From assembly GCF_018139145.2 (NCBI RefSeq), contig NW_026114301.1:434001-498000 (forward strand): a stretch of 64,000 nucleotides of DNA. Direction: 5' to 3'. The position numbers and the translations under genes were made by a program. A model generated the notes under the pieces. That model had not been told where the DNA came from. It worked only from the letters and a program-made list of their open reading frames with translations, and did not search any database. Below, piece by piece: positions 37,543 through 48,900 of this stretch (position 1 is the first letter of the stretch; every line of letters begins with the position of its first letter). The DNA is from Gymnogyps californianus. Lineage: Eukaryota > Chordata > Aves > Accipitriformes > Cathartidae.

Positions 37543-38665
37543 TGTGGTGGGTTGACCTTGGCTGGACGCCAGGTGCTCACCAAGCCGCTCTATCACTCCC
37601 CCTCCTCAACTGGATGGGGGGGGGGAGAAAAATATGACAAAAAACTCCTGGGTCGAGATAAGGACAGGGAGATCACTCAGCAATTACCATCATGGGCAAA
37701 ACAGACTCAACCCGGGGAAAATGACTTTAATTTATTACCAATCAAATCAGAGTAGGATAATGAGAAAACAAAACCAAAATCTTAAAACACCTTCCCCCCA
37801 CCCCTCCCTTCTTCCCAGGCTCAACTTCACTCCCAAATTCTCTACCTCCTCCCCTGAGCGGCGCAGGGGAATGGGGAATGGGTTGTGGTCAGTTCATCAC
37901 ATGTTGTCTCTGCCACTACTTCCTCCTCACACTCTTCCCCTGCTCCAGCATGGGGTCCCTCCCACAGGAGACAGTCCTCCATGAACTTCTCCAACATGAG
38001 TCCTTCCCACGGGCTGCAGTTCTTCACGAATTGCTCCAGCATGGGTCCCTTCCACAGGGTGCAGTCCTTCAGGAACAGGCTGCTCCAGTGTGGGTCCCCC
38101 ACAGGGTCACAAGCCCTGCCAGCAAACCTGCTCCAGCATGGGCTCCTCTCCACGGGGTCACAGGTCCTGCCAGGAGCCTGCTCCAGTGCGGGCTCTCCAC
38201 GAGGTCACAGCCTCCTTCAGGCACATCCACCTGCTCCGGCATGGGGTCCTCCATGGGCTGCAGGGTGGATATCTGCTCCACCGTGGACCTCCATGGGCTT
38301 CAGGAGGACAACCTGCTTCAACATGCTGTTCACCACAGGCTGCAGGGGAATCTCTGCTCCGGCGCCTGGACCACCTCCTCCCCCTCCTTCTTCATTGACC
38401 TTGGTGTCTGCATAGTTGTTCCTCTCACACATTCTCACACTTCTCTCTTCTGGCTGCACAGCAGTTTTTTCCCCCTTCTTAAATATGTTATCACAGAGGC
38501 GCTGCCACCATCACTGATTGGCTCAGCCTTGGCCAGCGGCGGGTCCGTCTTGGAGCTGGCTGGCACTGGCTCTATTGGACATAGTGGAAGCTTCTGGCAT
38601 CTTCTCACAGAAGCCACCCCTGCAGCCTCCTCATTACTAAAACCTTGCCACGTAAACCCAATACA
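37543..38665 (+). mobile_element. LTR, family B, copy 2
   Basis: 1123 bases from TGTGGTGGGTTGACCTTGGC to AAACCCAATACA. It is alignable along its whole length with copy 1 but has several per cent differences and length changes in the GC-rich array (37930-38390). It is followed by ATCAT, with no clear 5-base duplication of the preceding CAATC. Confidence 0.87.
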
Positions 38666-38834
38666 ATCATAAAAGTTAAACATGATTTGTCTCCTATACT
38701 CTGCATATCATGAAGAAGCCATTTCAATTATTAAGGAAGGATAGCTATGTGGTACTTGAACTGGAAGTCATAAAGACTTGATCCTACATCACTCAGTCCT
38801 TCCAGAGGTTCAATATAGGCATACAACAAAAAGT

Positions 38835-41800
38835 CTAAGGTTAATCAAAAGAGATTTCAGGGCCCTGGGAAGAAAGCTAAAAAATTCAGGAGCACAGGTA
38901 GTGTTTTCCTCAGTCCTCCCAGTAATGGGAGGAGACTTTGGAAGAAACAGGTGAGCCCAGGATATCAATACCTGGCTCCAGGACTGGTGCCTGCACCAAA
39001 ACTTTGGGTTTTTAAACCATAGAAGAGTCTTTGAGACCCAAGGTATACTGGGGCCTGATGGGATCCACCTGTCCCAATGGGGAAAATGCATCTTTGGGTG
39101 TAAGCTGGAGGGACTGATCAAGAGAGCTTTAAACTAGAATCGATGGGGAAAGGGGATACCAACAGGATTGCAGTAGGTAAGCCAAGGGTTGGCATGGCAT
39201 CGCCTGAGGGTGGCAATGCTAGTGGGAACATTTACACTGCTCCTGGGAGCATGGAGGGCTCAGGAGCATATCTGAAATGCTTGTACACCAATGCACGCGG
39301 TATGAGAAACAAACAGGATGAACTGGAAGCGTTGGTCAGTTCCCAGAGCTATGATATCATTGGCATTAGTGAGACTTGGTGGAATGAGTCCCACGATTGG
39401 AGTGCTGGGATGGAGGGCTACAGGCTGTTCAGGAGGGATAGGCAGGGCAGGCGAGGTGGAGGTGTCGCACTATATGTAAGGGAGAGGTTTGATTGTACAG
39501 CCCTTACAGTTAGTGATAATGTGGTTGAGAGCCTCTGGGTGAGGATTAGGGGGATGGAAAACAAAGGAGATGTCGTAGTAGGTGTCTACTACCGATCACC
39601 CAGCCAGGATGTAAGCACTGATGAGTTATTCTGTAGGCAATTAGGAGAAATCTCTGGATCGGTAGCCCTTGTCCTTATGGGAGATTTCAACTTCCCAGAC
39701 ATCAACTGGGAATATCATACTGCTGTGACGAGCAGGTCTTGGAAATTCTTGAAGTTTGTGGGAGATATAGATAACTTCTTGGCACAGGTATTCAGTGAGC
39801 CAACTAGGAAAGATGCCCTCCTAGACTTGCTATTTGTGAAAAGAGAAGGACTCGTGGGGGATGTGATGGTAGGTGGCTGTCTTGGCCACAGTGGTCACGA
39901 AATGGTTGAGTTCAAAATTTTCAGTGTAATGAGAAAAAAGGACAGCAGAGTTGCTACCCTGGACTTCTGGAGAGCAAACTTTAAGCTATTCAGGGAGCTA
40001 GTTAGCAGAGTCTCCTGGGAATCTCCTTTTGAGGGCTTAGGAGTCCACGAGTGCTGGTCAGTCTTTAAGAACCACCTTTTAGAAGCACAGGAGCAGGTGA
40101 TTCCACTGTGTCATCAGTCAAGCAAGTGGGACAGAAGACCAGCTTGGCTGAACAGGGAACTCCTTGTGGAGCTCAAGAGGAAAAAGAAATTGTATGATCT
40201 CTGGAAGCAAGGTCAGGCTTTGCAGGAAGATTACAGAGCTGTGGTTCATATATGCAGGGAGAAGACATGAAAGGCCAAAGCTCACTTAGAGTTGAAACTG
40301 GCCAGTGTTGTGTCAGATGATAAGAAGGGCTTTTTTATGTATGTTAATAGCAAGAGGAGGTCTAAGGAAAACATTGGACCAATACTTGATGAAGATGGTC
40401 ATCTGACTAATAGGGATGAAGGAAAAGCAGAGACATTCAATGCTTTTTTTTGCCTCAGTCTTTAATAATACTGATAGACCTTGGGCTGCCCGGTCCCCTG
40501 AGTCAGAGGACCACGAGTGTGGGAACAGTGATTTTCCATTTGTGGGCACTGAAATTGTAAGGGACCAGCTGTATCAGCTGAATGTTCACAAGTCCATGGG
40601 GCCTGATGGGATTCGTCCCAGAGTACTGAAGGAGCTAGCAGATGTTATGGCAGGACCCCTCTCGATCATCTACCAAAGGTCTTGGGAGTCTGGGGAGGTC
40701 CCTGCTGACTGGAAGCTAGCCAATGTTATTCCAATTTACAAGAAGGGCATGAGGGAAGACCCAGGAAACTACAGACCTGTTACTCTAACCTCAATACCTG
40801 GAAAAATCATGGAGAAGATCATACTGGGTGCTATTGAAAGGCATTTAAAGGGCAATGCAATCATCAGGCACAGTCAACATGGGTTCATGAAGGGAAAGTC
40901 CTGTTTAACCAGTTTGATATCCTTCTACGATAAGGTCACCTGCCTAGTGGATGAAGGGAAGGCGGTGGATGTAGTTTTTCTGGATTTTAGTGAGGCTTTT
41001 GATACTGTCCCTCACAGCATCCTTCTGGACAAGTTGTCCAACTGTGAGATGAGCAGGTACATGGTGCGCTGGGTGAAGAACTGGCTGAACGGCAGGGCTC
41101 AAAGGGTTGTAGTGAATGGGGCTACATCTGGCTGGCGACCAGTCACCAGCAGTGTTCCTCAGGGTTCAATTCTAGGGCCAGTTCTGTTCAACATATTTAT
41201 CAATGATCTGGATGCAGGAGTTGAATGCAGCATTAGCAAGTTTGCTGATGATACCAAACTGGGAGATGCTGCTGACTCTCTCGAGGGACAAGAGGCCTTG
41301 CAGAGGGATGTAGATAGATTGGAGCATTGGGCAATGATTAATGGGATGAAATTTAACAATTTAAAGGGGGCTTATAAGAAAGATGGGGACAAACTTTTTA
41401 ATAGGGCCTGTAGCGATAGGACAAGGGGTAATGGTTTTAAACTAAAAGAAGGTAGATTCAGACTAGATATAAGGAAGAAATTTTTTATGATGAGCGTGGT
41501 GAAACACTGGAACAGGTTGCCCAGATAGACTGTAGATGCCCCATCCCTGGAAACATTCAAGGTCAGGTTGGACGGGGCTGTGAGCAACCTGATCTAGTTG
41601 AAGATGTCCCTGCTTATTGCAGGGGGGGTTGGACTAGATGACCTTTAAAGGTCCCTTCCAACCCAAACCATTCTATGATTCTATGAAGTCCAAATGCTGG
41701 ATTCTGCACCTGGGATAGAGTAGTGCCAGGCACAAGTATAAATTGGGAGAGGAGTGGCTGGAGAGCAGCCCTGCAGAAAGGGATCTGGGGGTGCTGGTTG

Positions 41801-42055
41801 ACAGCAGGCTCAATAGGAGTCAGCAGTGTGCCCTGGCAGCCAAGAGGGCAAACCACATCCTGGGGTGCATCAAACACAGTATAACCAGGCGGTCAAAAGA
41901 GGTGATTATCCTGCTGTATTTAGCATTGGTGCGGCCTCACCTTGAGTACTGTGTGCAGTTCTGGGCCCCACAATTTAAGAAGGATGTGAAGGTATTCGAA
42001 TGCATCCAGAGGAGGGCAAAAAAGCTGGTGAAAGGCCTGGAAGGCATGCATTATC
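38835..42055 (+). mobile_element. CR1 LINE with ORF1 tail, most of ORF2, 3'-truncated, nested CR1 inside
   Basis: The ORF1 tail near 39055-39135 has GPDGIHLSQWGKCIF. ORF2 in 39143-40270 has the endonuclease (CLYTNARGMRNKQDELEAL, ISETWWNES, GVYYRSPSQD, GDFNFPDINWEYH, LGHSGHEMVEF). A stop at about 40270 and a break at a T-run (40443-40450) are followed by RT in 40416-41360 ([54 protein letters not shown]). ORF2 is interrupted by a CR1 3' end at 41360-41686 and continues to about 42055, where it stops without the normal CR1 3' UTR. Confidence 0.92.
41360..41686 (+). mobile_element. Nested CR1 3' end
   Basis: About 327 bases starting TTAAAGGGGGCTTATAAG and ending CTATGATTCTATGA. They split the ORF2 codons FNN and SKCWILHLG of the surrounding CR1. 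The sequence is closely similar to the 3' end of the 15.2-18.4 kb copy (18033-18355). No target duplication beyond one base, as usual for CR1. Confidence 0.88.
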
Positions 42056-42477
42056 CCTAAAGACAAGTACAACAGAAGTGAAAGTGGAAAAGGAAGCTAT
42101 TTTGAAGGAAGTTGATAAAGAAAGGTGATAATGTATTTTTAAATAATGTGAAGCACTACAGAAGTGTTAAGTATTATTATAGAAGCAAATCAGTCCTTCT
42201 AGTACTTGTACATAACAAAAGGAAATGCCTGAAGGAAAGAAAATACCAGCCCCAGTTTATTCATATGACAACTGGCAAGAAATATGTTTATGAATAATGA
42301 AAACTCAGCTATGAGGGTCTAAACAAAAATCATTGTATGAATCACTGATATGCGGTTAAGAATGTCCTAACATAAGGGTTTTGAAGAAAATACTTTTTTA
42401 CAGGTGTTATATTCATTGGCAGATAAAACCTCAGTCAATAATCTTCTTCATACTCCCTCCCCAACCACAAAACTCAT

Positions 42478-43060
42478 TGTCGTGGTTTAACCCCAGCCAG
42501 CAACTAAGCACCACGCAGCCGCTCACTCACTGCCCCCCCACCCCTGGGATGGGGAAGAGAATCAGGAAAAAAAAACCTTGTGAGTTGAGATAAAGACAGT
42601 TTAATAGGACAGAAAGGAATGAAAAACAATGATAATGATAATAATAATATGACAATAGTAATACTAAAAGAATTAAACTATACAAAGCAAGTGGTGCACA
42701 ATGCAATTGCTCACCACTCGCTGACCGATGCCCAGTTAGTTCCCGAGCCGCGATCCCCCCTCCCAGTTAACTCCCCCCAGTTTATATACTGGGCATGATG
42801 TCATATGGTATGGAATAGCTCTTTGGCCAGTTTGGGTCAGCTGTCCTGGCGGTGTCCCCTCCCAGCTTCTTGTGCCCCTCCAGCCTTCTTGCTGGCAGGG
42901 CATGAGAAGCTGAAAAATCCTTGACTTAGTATAAACACTACTTAGCAACAACTAAAAACATCAGAGTGTTATCAACATTATTTTCCTACTAAATCCAAAA
43001 CACTGCACTATACCAGCTACCAGGAAGAAAATTAACTCTGTCCTAGCCGAAACCAGGACA
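42478..43060 (-). mobile_element. Solo LTR, family A
   Basis: 583 bases, TGTCGTGGTTTAACC to AAACCAGGACA in plus sense, transcribed leftward. Perfect 5-base duplication CTCAT at 42473-42477 and 43061-43065. Slightly divergent from the other copies (for example TCCTAGCCGAAACC). Confidence 0.93.
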
Positions 43061-43065
43061 CTCAT

Positions 43066-43637
43066 CTTAAGGCAGCTGTTCTTGAAAAGTTATTAAAAGA
43101 ACTGAGAGGCACACTCACATTTTTAAGCTTCAAGAGCTAGAAAACCAAATTTTTATTTCTCATCAAATCACTGTAGGTAAAGGACTGTTCAGTATCATTT
43201 TTTTCTTTAAATAAAAAAACCCATAGGTTTTCTTTAATGTATTAGGATATTTTCCCTCCTCACAATATGAGGAGGGAGGAGAAAATGGAGAGGAAGGCAG
43301 GGTGTAAGAACAACCTCAGCCGCCTATTTTTGGCTCTCACTGTGGTTGATAGATTTGAGTAAAGCAGTGGGAAGGACGATGGCTACAAAAAGGAATAAAG
43401 AGTGTAAAGCCTTCACTCCAACTTTATATGAGAAAATCAAAGTGGCTATAATATGAACCTAATAATGTGAACCTAATTAGAAGCTGTTAATTTTTCACAA
43501 TTCCCAAATACTATGTTTATTCTTAGAGGGAACCACTAAAATCAGACAAAATCCTTGCAATGAAAGGAACTAGCTGTTGTGAATATGGCTGACACATTCA
43601 AGTCTATGGAATTTTTCCACATTAGAGATTTTACTTT
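43066..43637. other. Unassigned spacer between two LTRs
   Basis: Non-repetitive AT-rich DNA with a short GAGGAGGGAGGAG tract near 43270. Nothing else recognised. Confidence 0.5.
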
Positions 43638-44213
43638 TGTGCTGGTTTTGGCTGGGATAGAGTTAATTTTCTTCATAGTAGCTAGTATGGGGCTATGTTT
43701 TGGATTTGTGCTGAAAACAGTGTTGATAACACAGGGATGTTTTAGTTATTGCTGAGCAGTGCTTACACACAGTCAAGGCCTTTTCTGCTTCTCCCACCAC
43801 CCCACCAGTGAGTAGGCTGGAGGTGCACAAGAAGTTGGGAGGGGAAACAGCCGGGACAGCTGACCCCAACTGACCAAAGGGATATTCCATACCATATGAT
43901 GTCATGCTCAGCAATAAAAAGCTGGGGGAAGAAGAAGGAAGGGGGGGACTTTCGGAGTGATGGCGTTATGTCTTCTCAAGTAACCGTTACATGTGATGGA
44001 GCCCTGCTTTCCTGGAGATGGCTGAACACCTGCCTGCCGATGGGAAGTAGTGAATGAATTCCTTGTTTTGCTTTGCTTGCGTGCATGGCTTTTTCTTTAC
44101 CTATTAAACTGTCTTTATCTCAACCCATGAGTTTTCTCACTTTTACCCTTTTTATTCTCTCCCCTATCCTACCGGAGGGGGAAGTGAGCGAGCAGCTGTG
44201 TGGTGCTTAGTTG
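43638..44213 (+). mobile_element. LTR, family A-related, divergent, 3'-truncated
   Basis: Begins TGTGCTGGTTTTGGCTGGGA and ends within the conserved GTGGTGCTTAGTTG block, lacking the final CTGGCTGGGGTTAAACC and terminus. The centre differs from the other copies (no TTA microsatellite; a GGGGGGGACTTTCGG segment near 43942). Probably an older subfamily member. No target duplication. Confidence 0.8.
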
Positions 44214-45337
44214 TCATGAAACACTTCCATTAGGAGAAATCATCAACTAAAAATTACCAAATAGAAATGTGGTAATAGTATTGGTATAATATTTTGCATA
44301 TGTGTGTATTGAAACAGATACTAAACAGTGATTAGATTGTAAAACAAAGCAAAACAAAAGAATCATCCTTTTCAAACGGTAACAATACTTGTTTTTCCAA
44401 AACAGAGGATTTACTTTGCTATCTTCCTTTCCAGCTAAAACTGGTTTTCTGGACTGAAATCATGTTATTGACAAATATAAAATACAATTAGGTGAATGGG
44501 GAAAAAAGGGGGCAAAGAAAGTAATTCACAATAAAAGAGAAAAAAGTAGCAAATTATTAGATATAGGAAAAAAATCTGATAATTTCTGAAAACTAAAACT
44601 ACACTCTATGTTGATGGCGTGCATTACCTACAGGTGAAATGCTTAAATTTTTCACAGGGTTCTTTTTCAAGCTAGTTCAAGCCTCACAGTCACAGCAACA
44701 AACCCAAGGGGCTGGCATGCCACAGTATGAGGATGAAGAAGATTCAGTGTGGGAATGAATTTTCCATTTGCTCAATGCAAAACTGTGGAGTAAAAAAGCA
44801 CAACTAATTTGTAGTGAACCCTTTGTAACAAGGTTGTAGGGAATTTGGTAGCTTCAGAAAGGAATATGATCCAGTAAGTCAGCCAAGAACAGTCTCAGTG
44901 CTGCATGTGAAAGACTAAATCCAAGGAGGGAGCAAAAGGGAAATGTCCTTTATTAAGCCAAAACAAAACAACTAAACACTGGTAATTGAGAATGCATAAT
45001 TTTAATTATTTATGGATACATAAATAGCGAGAACAAATAACAATAACAAGATCTGCTGTCACTTAAATACTACTTCAGTTGTAACTCTAAAAAATCCTGC
45101 TAAATGCCACATGGGATGTTATTTTCCACATCTCAAAACTACTATATCAAAATATTTGGGGATTTACTTAAATTTTCAAACAAATATAAAGTAAATCAGA
45201 TGTAAATACTTTTATAGTCACTGACAAAAGATTATGTTTCCTCAAGCACAGTTAATATTAAGGACTTAAGCTTCAAATCCCAGAATGCCATGACAGTTGC
45301 TTTTTAATTAGGGAATAATGTTACATTTTATAATTAC
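44214..45337. other. Unassigned intergenic or upstream-intron DNA
   Basis: AT-rich, no recognised gene or repeat family. Confidence 0.5.
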
Positions 45338-45342
45338 AGGTC

Positions 45343-45934
45343 TGCCGTGGTTTAACCCCAGCCAGCAGCTAAGCACCATGCAGCCGCTTCCCCCTCCCCC
45401 CTCCCAGTGGGATGGGGAGGAGGAGGAAAAAAAAGTAAAACTCATGGGTTGAGATAAGAACAGTTTAATAATTAAAGTAAAATAAAATATAATACTACCA
45501 GTAATAATAATAATATAATAATAATAATAGTAATGAAAAGGAATATAACAAAGAAAAAGAAATAAAACCCAAGAAAAGACAAGTGATGCACAATGCAATT
45601 GCTCACCACCCGCTGACCGATGCCAGAGCCGCGATCCACACCTCCTGGCCAACTCCCCCCTGTTTATATACTGAGCATGACGTTCCATGGTATGGAATAC
45701 CCCTTTGGCTAGTTCAGGTCAGCTGCCCTGGCTATGCTCCCTCCCAGCTTCTTGCACACCTGCTTGCTGGCAGAGCATGGGAAACTGAAAGGTCCTTGGC
45801 TTAGGATAAGCGCTACTTAGCAACAACTAAAACCTCAGAGTGTTATCAACATTATTCTCACACTAAATCCAAAACACAGCACTGTACCAGCTACTAAGAA
45901 GAGAGTTAACTCTGTCCCAGCCGAAACCAGGACA
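45343..45934 (-). mobile_element. Solo LTR, family A
   Basis: 592 bases, TGCCGTGGTTTAACC to GAAACCAGGACA in plus sense. Perfect 5-base duplication AGGTC at 45338-45342 and 45935-45939. Carries the AT trinucleotide microsatellite at about 45503-45532. Confidence 0.93.
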
Positions 45935-45939
45935 AGGTC

Positions 45940-48900
45940 TGAGAAAAAAATAAACATATTACCCTTTCTTGTTACAGTAGCTCAAGACAAACAAGCTTCA
46001 CAGGCAGAAGGAAAGGCTTTACAGCTTTAATTTCAGTATACAGTACAAATGAGTATCTGTTTCAAGTAATGCTTGAAACCTGCTAAGTGTCTGAGTTTTA
46101 TTCTATGTCAAACATTAAGAAATATTAAGAGCATAAAACCAAATTTCTTCAATTTCAAACAAATAGAATCGTTTAATTTTTCATGATGTTAAATCTAGTT
46201 AGCACGCAGTGAAAAGCTCAACATCCAATTAACATCCACAGTTCAGGAAGGCACATTTTCTGTCAGCAGTAGGAAATATCTGGGACTTTGAATTCAGTTT
46301 CTTCATTCTCACTTTCCACCGTAATAGTGGAGTTTTACCAAAAATTAATTTGGCCTTGTAACCCTATTTACTACACAGTATAAGGAAAGCACTATAATAT
46401 ATTCAGGAGCACTGCCATAATTAGGGGATATGGAAGCTGCGCTATTGAATGAAAGCAAGAAAGCATGGGCAGTGGGTCCTAACACAGCTAGTCTGGGCTA
46501 AGACTACTGCCTTTTCAGCTGTCACATGTCTCATTGCTTCTTATGTTCCTTGGGGTCTAGCTGTGGGTCTCATACTAAGACTATATGTTCTTTGGGACAG
46601 GGATTGTGTAGTTGCTCTACGTTTGTCCTTATCTATGAATGGAGCTCCACAGAACAAGAGTAATCCAATTAAACAATACACATGATGTGAATACACTGCA
46701 ATGGACTCTGGAAGAGGTCATATTTGAAGCTTTGTAGGAGATTCACAGGACAATTAAAAATCTTTATTCACCAAATACAGATGACACCTCTCTACAGGCC
46801 ATACACGCAAAATATAAGGACAAAGCACCAAATACATAGAAAGCTTGCAGCTTCATCTTTATGTCACGTGCATGAGCAATACTTTAATTTTTATACTATA
46901 CATACATGTGCTCTTAGAAAAGCCCAGCTTCTCATTCATATTTACATTCTCTTCATTAACTCTAAGGGGGAAGTTACTTGGGTATAATAAATAAATATTC
47001 AAGCAGATGACTTGAGAATGTAAAGTGAGACACTGCAGCTCAAACTGAGGTTCATTTGCTATCGAAGCATTCCACTTTAGTTTTGTGCATTCAAATAAAA
47101 TGACAACCTGATGTATGGTGACACTATTTTGACACTAGTAAGTCATATAAGGGTTTGTGATACTCTAATACAGTCTGCAGTGCATTGTTCAACCAATTTT
47201 GTTAACTTCTAGGGCTCCCAAAGGTGGTTTGTTTTTTTTTTTTAATTATGTGAAATAACATTCTTTCTATTCCTTGTCCTGCTCAACGTCTGGATTTTCT
47301 CTCACTGACTGAGCACCTCTTTTGCACTAGTTTGTTTTATTTACTTTTTTTCCTTTTATCATGCAAAGGAAATTATCTGCCCAGTCAACTTTAAAATATG
47401 AAAATATAAAGGAGAAGGCTCAGTGGGAGAGGGGAGATACTGTAAACAGTAAAGATTAATTTGAAATAACAATTTATTGTAAGAAACATGAAAGTCAGCA
47501 GTGAGGTTGAAAAATTATGTGATTTACTTCAGTGAAGAAATGAATTCTGAGATTGGGATTACCTTGTCCCTTATCACGTTTATTCAGAAGTTTTCCTGAG
47601 TTCAAAAGTTTGCAGCAGCAAGTTATAATAGTATAGTACTTCTGAAGTGAGTCAAAGTAAAAGCACTAGCATTACACAAGTTACACTGATAGGACAGGAA
47701 GAGAGAATGCAGCAAAGCACAATGATGTTCCAACAACCAAAAGATGCTATTTTTAAATTTAACTTCAAAAAAACCCCTGCATTACAGACATACAGAAACA
47801 ATCCACCCGCAGTCCTGGAGAGGCACAAATACTGAGCCCAGTTCTGTTTCTAATGAAGTAAATGCACATTCAGCTTTCATTTTAGATGAGAACAAATGTA
47901 TTTTTTTTCCAGCTAAACAGAAACAGATCTCTTCCAAGAGAGGTCTACCTAGACCTCAAGATCGCAGATTCATCCAACCTTGGATATAAAGCATTCCTAT
48001 GGAGTCTTAAGGGAGATTAAAGTCATGTAGAGGTAGGTAAAAGTGTGTGGTTCACCTGCTTTATCTTCTACACCTATGAACTGCATGGAAAATTCTTTAC
48101 AACCTGAGGCATTTTAACATCAAGTATTTTTAACAATTACAGTGATTGACAATATGCAGTCTGCAAGTAACCCACATTTCAGGAGGCACAGAGTGAGGAT
48201 AAAGAACGCTTATTAAGAGTCAGTTCCTCATGCTTTTTAGCACACTGAATAGTACTCCACATAATTTACTTATTCCAAAAGCAAAGTATAACTCAAAGGA
48301 TGACATTTGAGCTCCACTAAAGTACATGCAAGCTTTGTCATTAATCCCTGTGTGACTAAGACTTTATCCACCTTGAGTCAAGGAGTATCTGGCTGTTAGG
48401 AAGTGCTTCCTTACAGTCTCCTCTACTTGCTTTTCTAAATATTATTCTATTTAGTGGTCTCATGAACAAGCATTACTTTTAATATTAAAAGAGAGTGATT
48501 TAATTTCTTCATTCCCTAAAGAAAACAACAACCTAACAAAAATAAATCAATTTTCAGTCAGATTGCTGAGTGATCACTGAGTGATCTGACTAGCTGAAAG
48601 GTTGTTTGTACTGTAACACAACTTGGAAGACATCTGATAAGCTCACTGAGAATCACTCCAAATTTCTCATAAAATCATCCTTTCCATCCCACAGTTCTGT
48701 TTTTCCTTCAAGATTCAAGCATAAAGAAAACTGGACTCAAAGCATTAAGCTGGAATGCATGCACTTGAGCATGTCGGAATGGGGCCTAGAAAAATAAACT
48801 TGTTTGTTTTAATTAGCCTTGAAGGAGAAACTTTTGGAGTTTGAAATTAATATTTGTTATTTTAAAACTGTAACAGCATGTGATTCAAGTACTGCACAAA

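Noticed and set aside
46449..46685. 78-codon hydrophobic open frame
   Set aside because: No recognisable domain or neighbours; likely chance.
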